A stretch of DNA of 64,000 bases from contig NHNV01000054.1 in the NCBI GenBank assembly GCA_002785995.1, forward strand, positions 1 through 64,000, in the 5' to 3' direction. The notes below the pieces were generated by a model that ran no database searches, was not told where the DNA came from, and saw nothing but the letters and a program-made list of their open reading frames with translations. This stretch comes from Mycosphaerelloides madeirae (lineage: Eukaryota > Ascomycota > Dothideomycetes > Mycosphaerellales > Mycosphaerellaceae). The position numbers and the translations under genes were made by a program. Within the stretch, counting starts at the first letter, position 1; every line of letters begins with the position of its first letter. Positions 43,500 through 54,300 of the stretch are shown in pieces.

Positions 43500-44483
43500 C
43501 AAGCTGCCTCATGCAAGCACAGATATCATTGCCGGCGAAACTCTTTGCCCAGCTTCCCAACCGACGGAATAGTAGCACACCAGCAGGAAAGGGCAGCCCA
43601 CGGCACAGATCGCATGATTCACGACAGGAAACGCCCACTAGTACATCGTCCGGATCGACCAGAACCAGAACAAATCCAGATAAGATGCGTAGGTTCGTCC
43701 TACCTGCGCGAAGGGAGCAGCGAAAAGCCATGGCAGCGAATATCAGGATCTGGAAGCAGATTGAACGCAGACTCACTGCCCCTGGCCTCCCATTTTGCGC
43801 TCTCAACTCGACAAACTGCGCGAAGAATTGCAGCACGACGCAGCATAGTGCCACGTAGATGTTTGAGGTGCTGATCAGTGCCATACCCAAGCCCTTGGCC
43901 ATAGTCGTGAGCGATAATGGTCTAGGTAAAGTCATCGCAACGACTGGGTAAAGGACCGCCGCAGCATAGAGAAAGCTATGATCAATACGACCTAGCAGCT
44001 CAATCTGGCATCTTCAATTTTGTCGATGAGCGACAACAGCTTGTTTTACTGTCGTCAGATATATCCAGAATCGAGTTGGGTCGGAAACGTACACAAAACC
44101 GAGCATAACCACTAGACGAAAATCTGCAACATGCCGAGGGCGCCACCGAGCCCAGGAAGTCTTGATAGTTTGTCCCTGCTTATTTCTTCTAGCACAGGAC
44201 GACCCGAGTCTGACCATGCGTATGCAGTCCATGCCGGAACTTCAGAGAGCTGGGCGTTGCTGAAGAGGACATTGCAAAAGACGTAATAAGTCGAAATACC
44301 GCGCGACGTGTCGGCAGAGCAGATTGCTAGGGCCTGAGCGATGTATGCGCATACGGTGAGCACCAGAAGAGTGCCGCTGATTGTTAACTTCTCGTCAGAT
44401 CAGAGAGGGTGAAATGAAACTTGTATATCAATCGCCATATTGGCTAGGCTGTCGCACATGTTTCCCTCCCAGACGACGGACAT
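43500..44483 (-). pseudogene. PQ-loop-like fungal membrane protein, probably broken
   Basis: Multi-exon minus-strand gene with start ATG at 44483 (MSVVWEGNMCDSLANMAI). Recognisable parts: SGTLLVLTVCAYIAQALAI with SRGISTYYVFCNVLFSNAQL (about 44380-44260), a PQ-loop-like repeat; LGGALGMLQIFV (about 44147-44115); a middle VLYPVVAMTLPRPL; and GMALISTSNIYVALCCVVLQF then GAVSLRSICFQILIFAAMAFR (about 43890-43730). TAG at 44114-44112 lies between LQIFV and WLCSV, where relatives tend to have Gln; CAG to TAG would explain it. Exon joins in the second half are unclear. Relatives are seven-helix transport-type proteins of unknown substrate. Pseudogene status rests on one codon. Confidence 0.5.
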
Positions 44484-44649
44484 GATGATGCGTTCTGGCA
44501 ACTATCGATTCCGTCAGAAAGACGAGTACTAGTAGCAGCAGTGACAAACTGACAAGTGTCTACTGCCGAGTCGGCTACCTAGTATTCAAATTGTCAGGCT
44601 GCCACCAACATCCACTACGACTTTACGCCGCAGTGCCGCATGAGTACCA

Positions 44650-46506
44650 TCAGGACGTGCTCCCCGCACAGAAACGACTCCGTGCTCTCAAGCCTTCACC
44701 ATACACCCACAGAACAAGCGGAGCCGGAATACCGATCACCAACGCAACGAAGCCCAGCAGACTATTTCCCCATCCGTACCCCAGCGATTGGTACATGTAC
44801 GGTGCGAAGAGCGGGAAGCCAAAGCCACATAGTGAACGCAAGACGGCCACAGCTGCCAGAGCTGAGGCGGCGTAGTAGGTGTAAGCATCAACAAGATATG
44901 TCTGAATGCACTGGAAAACGACGATGGCTCCTAAAGCATAGAGGAACGCTCCAACGTTCGGCAGTATCCAATGCTGGTGATGCTCCGCTGTCCAGCCATA
45001 AAGAAACAGTCCCGCTGGTAAGACTATGCTTGCTGGAATCGCTAGTGGTAGCCTAAACTCCGAACGTCCAAGAATTCCGGGATTCTGATCGCGAAGCCGC
45101 TGGTAGATCCGATCGTTGAAGATAGCGCACAGGAGCCCACCCAGACAATATCCGAAAGCGAGAGAGATGTGGTTCAGACCACCGACTCCGATGTTCTCTC
45201 CGTAGTATTTGGGCGATGACCAAACTCGCCGGAACGTCGACATAACCAAGTATATGAGGCCATACACATATGAAATGTAGATCGCCAGGAACTGGACGAT
45301 CGGCTGGGTCAGGAGAAGTCGAAACGGCCGTTCCAGTGCGCCCCGCATATGGAGCACAAACTCCTGCTCTCCCAGCTCATACCTGGCGATAAGCTCCTCA
45401 TTTCCTGTCTTTGCCATCAAGGCCTTCTTCTTCCGACGCAGAATCTCCGGCGCAAACGACTCATGAAGCCATAAGAAGCCAACGAACTGGACGACCGCGC
45501 TTCCGATGGATATCGACCAGAAAATCCAGCGCCAGTCCGTGTTCTCGACTACGAACCCGCCAGCTAAAGGACCTGTCTTGATAATCAGTATAACTCTTTT
45601 TCCCTTTGGAGATGCCAACACACCAACAGCCGTCCCGAGCAACGGCATCAACGAGAAAACCGCAATTGCTTTTCCTCGCTCATGCGGACGCCAGCAATCT
45701 CCAATCACTGCAGCTCCTATAGCCAAAGGTGCACTCGCTCCAAGACCCGCTAAGAATCGGAATACTATTAGCTCGTCTTCGTCCTGGGCCAGTCCGCACG
45801 CTAGATTCAATAGAGCGAAGAAAGCGTTGCTCAAATGCAATACGCCAGTTCGTCCAAAGATCTCGCTCAAGGGACCAAGGAATACAGGACCGAATGCGTA
45901 GCCCAGCACAAAGACTGAGAGTGTGAGCTGTGTTTGTATGTCGCTCCCGATCGAGAATTCCTTCGCTATGGTCTCCAAAGCTGGGGCCATCATAGATGAG
46001 GCAACTGGACTTAAGAATGTGAAGGATCCAACAATGATGGTCGTAATCCATTTGCGCCGCATTGTCCAATTCTGTGGGTTACAGGGATCGTTTGGTCCAG
46101 CCCAGGTTACCAAATCTGGGTTGTGCGCTTCTTGTGGGCACTGGATGCTGACGAGAGACTGCCCTGCTTCGAGATCGTCCGGATCTGTTTTCTCGTCGCT
46201 GCAGTCAAATTCACCGTCGTCTTTCCACTGTCTGGTTTGGGATTGGTCTCCTTCTTTGAGAGAGCTCCATGCCTCACTCATCCCACTGTCAAAATTCGTG
46301 CTTGTTCCCTCAGGCCGAGAGCTCTCACAACTGCACTTGCTGGAGGCAGTAGCTTCTGGTCGCACATCGTTCTGCGAGGCCCAACCACGATAGACCACCC
46401 CTTTTGGCCGTTTCCTGCTCCGATATTCCAGACATTCGCCGTTGTCCGTCCTTCTTCTGGTTATACGACCGCTTACTCTTCCAAGTGAGCTTCGAGAGTC
46501 CCTCAT
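44650..46506 (-). CDS. MFS transporter, DHA1-type drug:H+ antiporter
   Basis: Twelve-helix major facilitator. Probable exons 46506-45624 and 45572-44650. The 51-nt segment between (45623-45573) has GTGTGT...CTGAT...CAG ends, and removing it restores the conserved AVG-PLAGGFV motif; product 601 aa. Because 51 is a multiple of three and stop-free, the frame is open either way. Seen: a hydrophilic N-terminal about 140 aa, the PQNWT motif before helix 1, GPLSEIFGRTGVL (motif A, about 205-215), RFLAGLGASAPLAIGAAVIGD, the internal loop with RRKKKAL, and helices to the C-terminus. Plasma-membrane efflux of toxic compounds is inferred from family. The true start may be a later ATG. Confidence 0.85.
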   Translation of the reverse strand: MRDSRSSLGRVSGRITRRRTDNGECLEYRSRKRPKGVVYRGWASQNDVRPEATASSKCSCESSRPEGTSTNFDSGMSEAWSSLKEGDQSQTRQWKDDGEFDCSDEKTDPDDLEAGQSLVSIQCPQEAHNPDLVTWAGPNDPCNPQNWTMRRKWITTIIVGSFTFLSPVASSMMAPALETIAKEFSIGSDIQTQLTLSVFVLGYAFGPVFLGPLSEIFGRTGVLHLSNAFFALLNLACGLAQDEDELIVFRFLAGLGASAPLAIGAAVIGDCWRPHERGKAIAVFSLMPLLGTAVGVLASPKGKRVILIIKTGPLAGGFVVENTDWRWIFWSISIGSAVVQFVGFLWLHESFAPEILRRKKKALMAKTGNEELIARYELGEQEFVLHMRGALERPFRLLLTQPIVQFLAIYISYVYGLIYLVMSTFRRVWSSPKYYGENIGVGGLNHISLAFGYCLGGLLCAIFNDRIYQRLRDQNPGILGRSEFRLPLAIPASIVLPAGLFLYGWTAEHHQHWILPNVGAFLYALGAIVVFQCIQTYLVDAYTYYAASALAAVAVLRSLCGFGFPLFAPYMYQSLGYGWGNSLLGFVALVIGIPAPLVLWVYGEGLRARSRFCAGSTS

Positions 46507-47880
46507 AGCCGCTCAGTCTGCAGAATCTGAATTCAATCGTTCATAAAAATGGCCGTCAAAGAAGCGATGCAGAGTCTGAACAGTACCAAGTGGCGAGGCT
46601 GTGATACAAATGAGATCAACTTGCCTCGATGTCACTTGTATAGAGTTGCAAGGCTGCATTTAAGGCTCCCCACCCTCCCGATTGACGCCTCCCATAGCCT
46701 GACCATGATGCGCAGAGGTTGTCTTTCGACAGGAAGCTGGTCAAATGTACACCTCGATACTACAGGGCGAAAGGAGTAATTGACGTTGCAGTATTTCGTA
46801 AGTGTTGCGGCTAGGCAATACGGGTCTTCTGCATCCTCGCCGTATTAAATCGATCCGATCCGGCCGGCCTGGATGAAATAGCAAGTTCCGCGGAGCTCCT
46901 TTCAACTCGTCGGTTGACTGTGAGTCCACCAACATGAGTGGTAAAAACTCTATACCCTGAGGATAGTCACCGGAACCCCAAAACCAAGGCACGAGATTTA
47001 CTAATAATAAGACGAAGCCGTCCGACGGAATCAAGCTCCTCGCGTACATGGCTTGAACCTTGGACGGAAGCTCGATGCATCTCTTCACTAGCCAAGACCC
47101 ACCTTTGAAGGATAGAGCCAGATCTGATAAAGTATATCCAGGTGGGGATCTTATTCCAATGAACAGTCGTATGCAGCGGGGCTTGCAGGACAGATCAATG
47201 CCTGTCTCGGCGAAATGATGCGGGCTGTGAAGTTCAGATGAAAAGAAGACTCCTTGTCGTCTCGTTTAACGAGAGCTAGCATCGATCTGGAAAGCACGAA
47301 ACGAGTTTTGACTCTTGAACTTCATGCCGAAGAAGGCCTCCGAGAGCTGTGCTGGCAGCGCTCAAGCGTTGAACTCGAGCGACGAAGAACGGAAAGGCAT
47401 ACACTGGCAACGTCGAACTTGTCAACATAACCTAGATTGAACATTCTCATCGAACTTCCAAGGCACATGATTCGCATGTCGGATGACTTTTGACTGGCTC
47501 ATTAGTGGCCCCACATGCCTCGTGTGAAAGTAGCTCTCCCCCAGGTGAATAGTAGCTTCACTGACGAGCGAATGCACTTCTCTCTGTACTCACGGACGCT
47601 CTCGAATCTCTTCAGAGACCGTAGTGTTGTTGCTCGGTCCGATTCTCCTCCATAGAACACTTAAGGATCTCCTCGTTCGCCAGCAACGTCATTTTTTGAG
47701 CGCCACTGCCGCACCGGCTTGCAGTGCCGTAGATCCAACACTATTTGCGGTGGTATGGCTGCCTCACGGAGGAAGGAATCTTCTGTTCTTACAACGTCAA
47801 AGTCTTCCGTCGCCCTCGACCTGAATTTACGATTTACTTCTGGAATCAAGCTGCACCGATCAATATCACTCGAATCAAAC
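46507..47880. other. intergenic, 1.4 kb
   Basis: Divergent promoter region of the MFS gene (-) and the Cys-rich secreted protein gene (+). No supported gene, RNA or repeat found. The frame open upstream of 47881 is not protein-like. Confidence 0.45.
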
Positions 47881-48745
47881 ATGTCCAGATCCAGGATTGG
47901 GACGGCACTCTGCCTCACGGCGCTTTTCTCAACACTGTCAGGTGCTCAGACTCCAATAATATGCGAAGACAACATTTCTGGACAGCGGCCTTTCAACTCA
48001 AACGATGTGCCTTGTCTACTCGGCTGCGGCGCGCCAATAGCCATTGCGACAGGTGGCTTACTTCCCGGATCTGTCAACGAAACCGACATTCCGTATTGCG
48101 AGCTGAATTGTGTGCGAAGCGACGTATCTCCAGCTCAATCCTCAGCGGCACCCGGATGCCATCAGCAATGCGAAGACCGAAATGCTGCGACACCGGAGCA
48201 ACTGGGTTGGTGCATGTACTGGTGTGTGGAGGGAGGCGACATCGAGCAGCTGGTTGCGAGCACGACTTGTGTGCCATCCATACAATGGGTTCCAGAGACC
48301 ACATCGACGTTATATGGCACCGAGGTGGTGACCTTTCAGGGTATGTGGTCGAGTGTCACCTAAAAATGAATGTGCTGACATTATTTGTGCAGAATTTTCC
48401 AACCCAGCCGCATGGACGAGCTGGTACGCAACACAGACAGCAATACCTCGAACTTCTTTGTTCATTTTCGGGACGCCATCGTCAACAAATGGTCCCTCAG
48501 CACCAGCAACGATGGTGTCGAGTCCGATGTCGAGATCCGGGACGCTTGCTACGGCCAGTTCTGCTTCTCAAGGCAGCACATCGACGTCAGCTTTGACAAC
48601 AGAGCCGAAAGTTCTGGGAGATGGACAAGCATCTTCGCCCTCGCACTCTTCTACGACGGCGACATCCACATCTGATCGAAGCTGCTTCGCTCCAGCTTGG
48701 CCTGCACTCGTCGTGGCAGTCCTCTTTGCGGTTACATGCTTTTAA
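47881..48745 (+). CDS. Cys-rich secreted protein, probably GPI-anchored
   Basis: Exons 47881-48340 and 48393-48745 join over a 52-nt GTATGT...GCTGAC...CAG intron (CAG G|AA TTT); 270 aa. The signal peptide is MSRSRIGTALCLTALFSTLSGA. The ectodomain has about ten Cys in spaced pairs (CLLGCG, YCELNC, GCHQQC, WCMYWC), then a Ser/Thr-rich stalk (about 175-245) and a hydrophobic C-terminus (APAWPALVVAVLFAVTCF) fitting a GPI signal. The pattern recalls small fungal cell-wall or CFEM-like proteins, but the eight-Cys CFEM spacing is not met. Likely at the cell surface. Confidence 0.8.
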
Positions 48746-49385
48746 GCTTCAAATCCATGTTTTGCGGCTGCGTCGGTCGTGACTGGTCCACGTGTCGCGT
48801 AGAGGCACGGAGGGTAATGGCCACGAGATACGGTCTCGAAAGTGATCTTGAAGGTTGCCTGTTCCGGTGATGAAGGTGAATGAAAATGAGGGAGATGTTG
48901 TGATGGAAGTGACGAAGGAGAAATGTGCTCACATGGAAGGGTGCCCTCGGTCTTCAGGGCTGATCGGAGCTAGCCGACCGATCAGCGCTAATAGAAACCT
49001 TAAAATTGATGCCCTCATCGGTGAATGACTTCGTTCAAATGTAACTACTCCCACAGAAATGTCTAATGACATGCGCCTAACATGCGCCGTAACAGACAAT
49101 CGACCAACAATCAACCCATCGCACCTTTTGGCCATCTTTCGGATTTATGGACTTGACATAGCCCTGTCGAATCGACAAAGCCCTGCAGCTGCACCCCAGA
49201 TTCCCCATTTGAGCTTCAACCGAGGATATGACGACCTCCAGCGCGACTCGTCCTCCTCGACCGCATTTGCCGAGCAGCGAGCACGCGTGCTACATGTATA
49301 GCTGAGAGCTCTTACCAAAGCCTCACATGCAAAGGTTTGATTCTCTCCATCCATCCCATCTCATCTCTCACACCACACTACCACC
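48746..49385. other. intergenic, promoter of the acyl-CoA dehydrogenase gene
   Basis: 640 bp; only short frames. The last part is a C/T-rich leader. Confidence 0.45.
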
Positions 49386-50754
49386 ATGTCCCAACTTCCC
49401 TTCTCCGAGCCCGCCTGGCTCACCGGCCTCCCCTCTCCCCTCTACCAAGAAACCCACAAAAACTTCCAAAAAGCCTGCCGCGCCTGGCTAGACGAGCACT
49501 TCACGCCCTACACCCTCGAATGGGAGAAAAGCGCTACCCTCCCCACCGACCTCTTCGCCAAATTCAACAAGGCCAATATGTTGCTTCCCAACCTCCCTTC
49601 GCCTCTGCCAGTGCAATTGCTCCGCAAGCTCGGAATAAAAGATATCCTCGGGACACCCGTCGAAGAGTGGGATTACACGCACACGGCGATCTGGATCGAT
49701 GAGATGAGTCGGAGCGGGATCGGGGGTCCGGCGGCGGGTTTGACGGCGGGGTTTGCGTATGCTATTCCGCCCATTATTAAGTACGGATCGAAAGAGTTGC
49801 AGGAGAGGTTTCTGCCGAAGTTTTTGACGGGGGAGTTAAGGACTTGTATTGCGATTACGGAGCCGAGTGCGGGGAGTGATGTTGCGAATGTGGAGACAAC
49901 GGCGCAGAAGAGTAAAGACGGGAAGCACTATATCGTGAATGGGACGAAGAAATGGATTACGAATGGGATTTGGAGTGATTATGCTACGGTTGCGGTGAGG
50001 ACGGGTGGGAAGGGTGCGGCAGGGCTGAGTTTGCTTGTTGTGCCGCTCAAGGTGAGGGGTGTGGATATGCGGAGGCTAAACGTTACTGGATCCAAGACGG
50101 GAGGGACGACGTTCATCGAGCTCGAAGACGTCAAAGTACCCGTGGAAAATCTGATTGGAGAGGAAGGTAAGGGGATGTTCTACGTGATGAACAACTTCAA
50201 TCACGAACGACTCCTCATCGCCATCGGAGTAACGCGACAGGCTCGCGTGGCTCTGTCGTCCGCGATGGGATATGTCCTGAAGAGAGAAGCATTTGGAAAG
50301 GCACTGGTCGAGCAACCCGTCGTACGACAACGACTAGCCCGAGCTGGTGCGGAATTGGAGACTCTACAGGCCTGGCTGGACCAATTCCTATACCAGATGA
50401 ACCACCTCCCCAAAGCGGAAGCAGACCAACGCCTGGGTGGTCTGACGGCCATGCTGAAAGCCAAAGCTGGTATTGTTCTGAACGAGTGTGCCCAGACGGG
50501 TGTGATGCTGTTTGGGCAAGTCCAAAACCTCTTATTCAAAATAACCGTACTGACAAAGCCACAGCGGCAACGGCTTCACCGAGACAGGCCAAGGCGAGCT
50601 AGTAGCGCACATCTATCGAGATGTCTTCGGCGCTCGAATCCCAGGCGGATCAGAAGATGTGATGATGGATCTTGGTGTGAGGCAGCTCGTGAAGCAGTAC
50701 CAGAAAGCAACGAAGGAACTGGAGAGGAGTGGTGGTGATAAGAGTAGGCTGTAG
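49386..50754 (+). CDS. acyl-CoA dehydrogenase family protein
   Basis: FAD-dependent acyl-CoA dehydrogenase, fatty-acid beta-oxidation type. Exons 49386-50515 and 50565-50754 give 439 aa. The 49-nt intron is of the GC-AG class (GCAAGT...TACTGAC...CAG); joining restores GVMLFGGNGFTETGQGELVAHIYRDVFGARIPGGSEDVMMDL. Without it the frame runs into unrelated codons. Domains: N-terminal helical (about 30-130), the middle beta domain with AITEPSAGSDVANVE (about 157-171) and KKWITNGIW, and a C-terminal helical domain (about 265-430). No obvious mitochondrial presequence or SKL end, so location is uncertain. Confidence 0.9.
50516..50564 (+). other. GC-AG intron of the acyl-CoA dehydrogenase gene
   Basis: 49 nt with donor GCAAGT instead of GT, branch TACTGAC at about 50548, acceptor CACAG. 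Both flanks are conserved protein sequence, so the boundary is firm. Confidence 0.85.
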
Positions 50755-50979
50755 ATACTGTATCGGAACATTACTTATTGATCGCTTCCACATACCCTCA
50801 GACTACTATGAGGAAGACCATAAACAGTCGAAGCGATATTATCAAACTCTCATCAATATCGACGAGATCCATTCGATTCTCGACTATATACGTTCAACAG
50901 TCGCATCCACCAGGGACACGTCCATCACACTGTACCTTATTATCATTGCACAAAGGCCATGTCGAAAAAGCCGCCAAGA

Positions 50980-51209
50980 TCTTCTTCTTCTTCTTCTTCT
51001 TCTTCTTCTTCTTCTTCTTCTTCTTCTTCTTCTTCTTCTTCTTCTTCTTCTTCTTCTTCTTCTTCTTCTTCTTCTTCTTCTTCTTCTTCTTCTTCTTCTT
51101 CTTCTTCTTCTTCTTCTTCTTCTTCTTCTTCTTCTTCTTCTTCTTCTTCTTCTTCTTCTTCTTCTTCTTCTTCTTCTTCTTCTTCTTCTTCTTCTTCTTC
51201 TTCTTCTTT
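50980..51209. repeat. long (TTC/GAA)n microsatellite, about 76 units
   Basis: An uninterrupted CTT/TTC run of about 229 bp between two convergent genes. All long Ser, Phe, Leu (plus) or Glu (minus) frames here are repeat artefacts. It lies about 120-350 bases past the stop of the TBC gene, in the likely 3' UTR zone. Confidence 0.97.
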
Positions 51210-51330
51210 GGACGTCAACACATTAATCACACACATAACAGGCTGGGTCTGATCACAAAGGGGCATTCCAACAAGATGTGATGTTTACGCCAGGAGGTTC
51301 CCTGTTCTTCATATCGTACACTTTCTTCTC

Positions 51331-54300
51331 TTACTTTGTCTCGCTATCGATCGCTGGAATATCACTCTTGCTCGGTGCTCGTCGACTCCAGAACCATCCT
51401 ACACCGGTTGCAGCCGCGGGGGCGGTGTCTGCTTTCTTCGGGAGACTGATGTCGGGGACGTTCTCGTCGCCGGGAGTTCCTGCGGGTGTTGTCTTACCGC
51501 TGCTGACACCGCTGGGAGAATTCTCTGCGAAGGGAGTGGATGGCATAGAGAACAGCGGCGTGCCCACGGTAGCCAGCTGCGACAGACGGACCGCTTGTGT
51601 CTCAGCCTTGGCTGCATGTACAGCTGCTTGAGCTGCTGCTGCCTCTGCTTTGACAGCGTCCAACTCGGCGCGAAACTGCGCAAGAGTCTCTTCCTGCCTT
51701 CGCTTGCTGATAGCGAGCGCCCTCTTGAGCTCGTCGACTTCTTGCTTGGCCTGAGCTTCGGATGTCTTGGAGTTGACCAGCTCGAGTAGGAGAGCTTCGT
51801 CTGGCACAGGCTCATGTTCTGGGGTGGCGAATACCTCCTTTGCAGCAAGGCTTGTCGTCCGTCGAGCGAATCCAGTTCGCGGTAGCGTCATAGTGTTGAC
51901 CGGCGCCGCTTGTACCACCGGCGATGGCGCTGTTTCAATAATGCTGAGAGAGGCATTCGCTGGCGAAACAGATTCTGGCGATGAGTTGTCCGGCGTTCGC
52001 AAGCTTCCCGCAGTGACTTCTGTTTGGATCGGCGTGGGGTTGCGGGAGATCGAGCGCAGGCTTTGGATTGAAGAACTCGAGTCTCTTCTGCCCAGTTTGA
52101 GTTCGCGAAGGCCACCATTGTTAGCCACTGATCCAGGCGGTAGAGATGAGACGCTCCCTTGCCGTGCCCTGGACTCTGGGCTTGTGTCTGATCTCCCTAC
52201 TGGCGACCCTTCAATCAGGCTCTCGTGTCTCTTCCGCTCGATTGAACGTGCCTGTGCTCGGAATTCGCTCAACTGGTGCTCCATTTTCTGCCTCGCTTTG
52301 AACTCGTCGTTCACCCTAGCCCTGAGCTCCTTAACCTCGGATCGCAGGTCTTCGCTCTCAGCTTGGAATGCTTCCACAGACGTCTCCGCAGAATCAAGTC
52401 GAACTGTCAATTCTCGCGACTGCGCTTCTGCTGCAGCAAGTTGCTCTCGAGTCCGTGCCAATGTACTCCGTAGCTGTGCTTTCGATTCTAAGCTACTCGA
52501 AAATCGAATATTGCTCTGCAGTCGCGCCTGGGCTTTCTCAACGAGATCTTCCATCTCGTCCTTAGGCTCTTCCTTCTCGGGCTGCAGTGGGCAATCGCTG
52601 TGGCCGCCAACACTCAGCGGACGAGGCGGAACCGGCACATCAAGCGCGCCTCTCGAAGGAGGAGGAGTGGGCAGTGTTCTTCGCCGGTCGTCTGTAGTAT
52701 TCTTCCTGAGCTTGCCCACGATTTGACGCATGACCCGGTGGTCCTCGCCGCGGTCCTCTCTCTCCCGCTGAAGCATGGCAGCTAGCTGAGCCTGCTCCCT
52801 CTGCATACTACCCATTGCTGTGAGTAAATCTTCGATCTGCGCGTGGAGGTCTTGGGTGTGCCTTCCGTGCAAGCTGTTCGAAGTGGGTAGTAGAGACTCA
52901 GCCTTGGATCTCATGCTCATCGTGTCTGCCATGCTCTCGCGCATTGTCAATGCGGTGGGCGTGTCAGGTTCTGTTGCGGCCGTAGATGCGAAGCTTGCCG
53001 ATCCAGAACCTGCCACTGAGGTGCTGTCCTCGCTCCCAGAGCTATCATTGACGGCGCCTATGCTCTGTTTGCTTGGACTCCTTCGCAGAAAGTTCGTAGG
53101 TCGACCAAAGAAAGCGTATCCACCCGTAGACGTTTGGCTTTCGGCGGATTGCGGCGAGAGCGTCGTGACGCTCGGGCTAGGCGTATGTAATGTGCTCGGA
53201 GCAGGCTTGCTGGGCGTGTGAGCATGACCTGGTGCCCAAAGACGTCCCAGGAATCTTGAAGCAGCCGCTTGCACATCGGGCAAGAAGCCTGCACTCTGCC
53301 CCACAGTCTCGGAGGACTGGTTTTCAAACTGCTTCTCCAATTCCGCCAATCGCGTGTGGGTTACAATATCACCCAGGGATGTGAAATCGTCGACAAGCTG
53401 ATCTGCATCGCTTTCATAGCAGTCCCACATCTCGCGGCTCAAGAGGAACTGCATCACCTCTTCGAATTCGGTCGTGGCGAGCATCTTCTCCTCGTGCTGA
53501 CGCATCAAGGCGAGAGCGACCCGCATGACGGTTTCGTTGGCGCCTTCTGCGAAGATAACGTCGTATATCCGAAAGAGCATCTGCAGAGGGCAGGTGACGG
53601 CGAACAAGGACAAGAACCATTGAGAGAGATATGCTGGTTCGATGCCCAGCTCCGCCAAATGTGCGTGTAGCTTAGGGTGGTGCTGCTTGAGGAGTGAGGA
53701 GAATTGATAGATTCTCATGTGCAGGCCTGACAGCGATGGAAGGAACGATGGTCGCAGTGAGTAGTGATCCATCAGACGAACAAGCACGCAGAACGCCTCT
53801 CTCTCGCCCATATTCATGAGGAGTGGGCCGACCAGGAAGCCTAGTCCTTGGCAGTAGCCAATATCCTTATCATGCAGCGAGAAACACTTGAGCACTCTCC
53901 CGAGCATCCTCTGGCCTTCGCCTTCCGCATCCCGGAACAGCTCAACACCAGGAAACGAACGGCCCACGTCTTTGTTGATAATTCCTTCGTACGGACTTTT
54001 TTCTCCGACCAGACGCTCGAAAGCCTCTTCCAGCTCTTTATCGCGGGCGCCAGACATAGACGTCCATACTACACCGCGTAGAGGCGGCGGGATACCAGCT
54101 CGAATCTTTGACGTCGTGAGGGTTGGCAGGCGAGTCGCTGTGGTTGGGTAGTCCTGGACCAGTGCGGCCCAGAACTCAAGCTCAGTCATGGGCGGTGGCT
54201 CCTCGACGTATCCAGTATCGGACGCCAGGCTGTATCGGATGGAGGGAGCGTCTTTGGCTGTGACAAGTTTCTTCAAGTGAGCCATGCTGGGCGGTCGGCT

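Noticed and set aside
50729..51281. Long open frames of Ser, Phe, Leu (plus) or Glu (minus)
   Set aside because: They are produced entirely by the TTC/GAA microsatellite.
51767..52726. 319-codon plus-strand frame opposite the TBC gene
   Set aside because: Antisense shadow of a well-supported coding sequence; Ser/Arg-rich with no domain.
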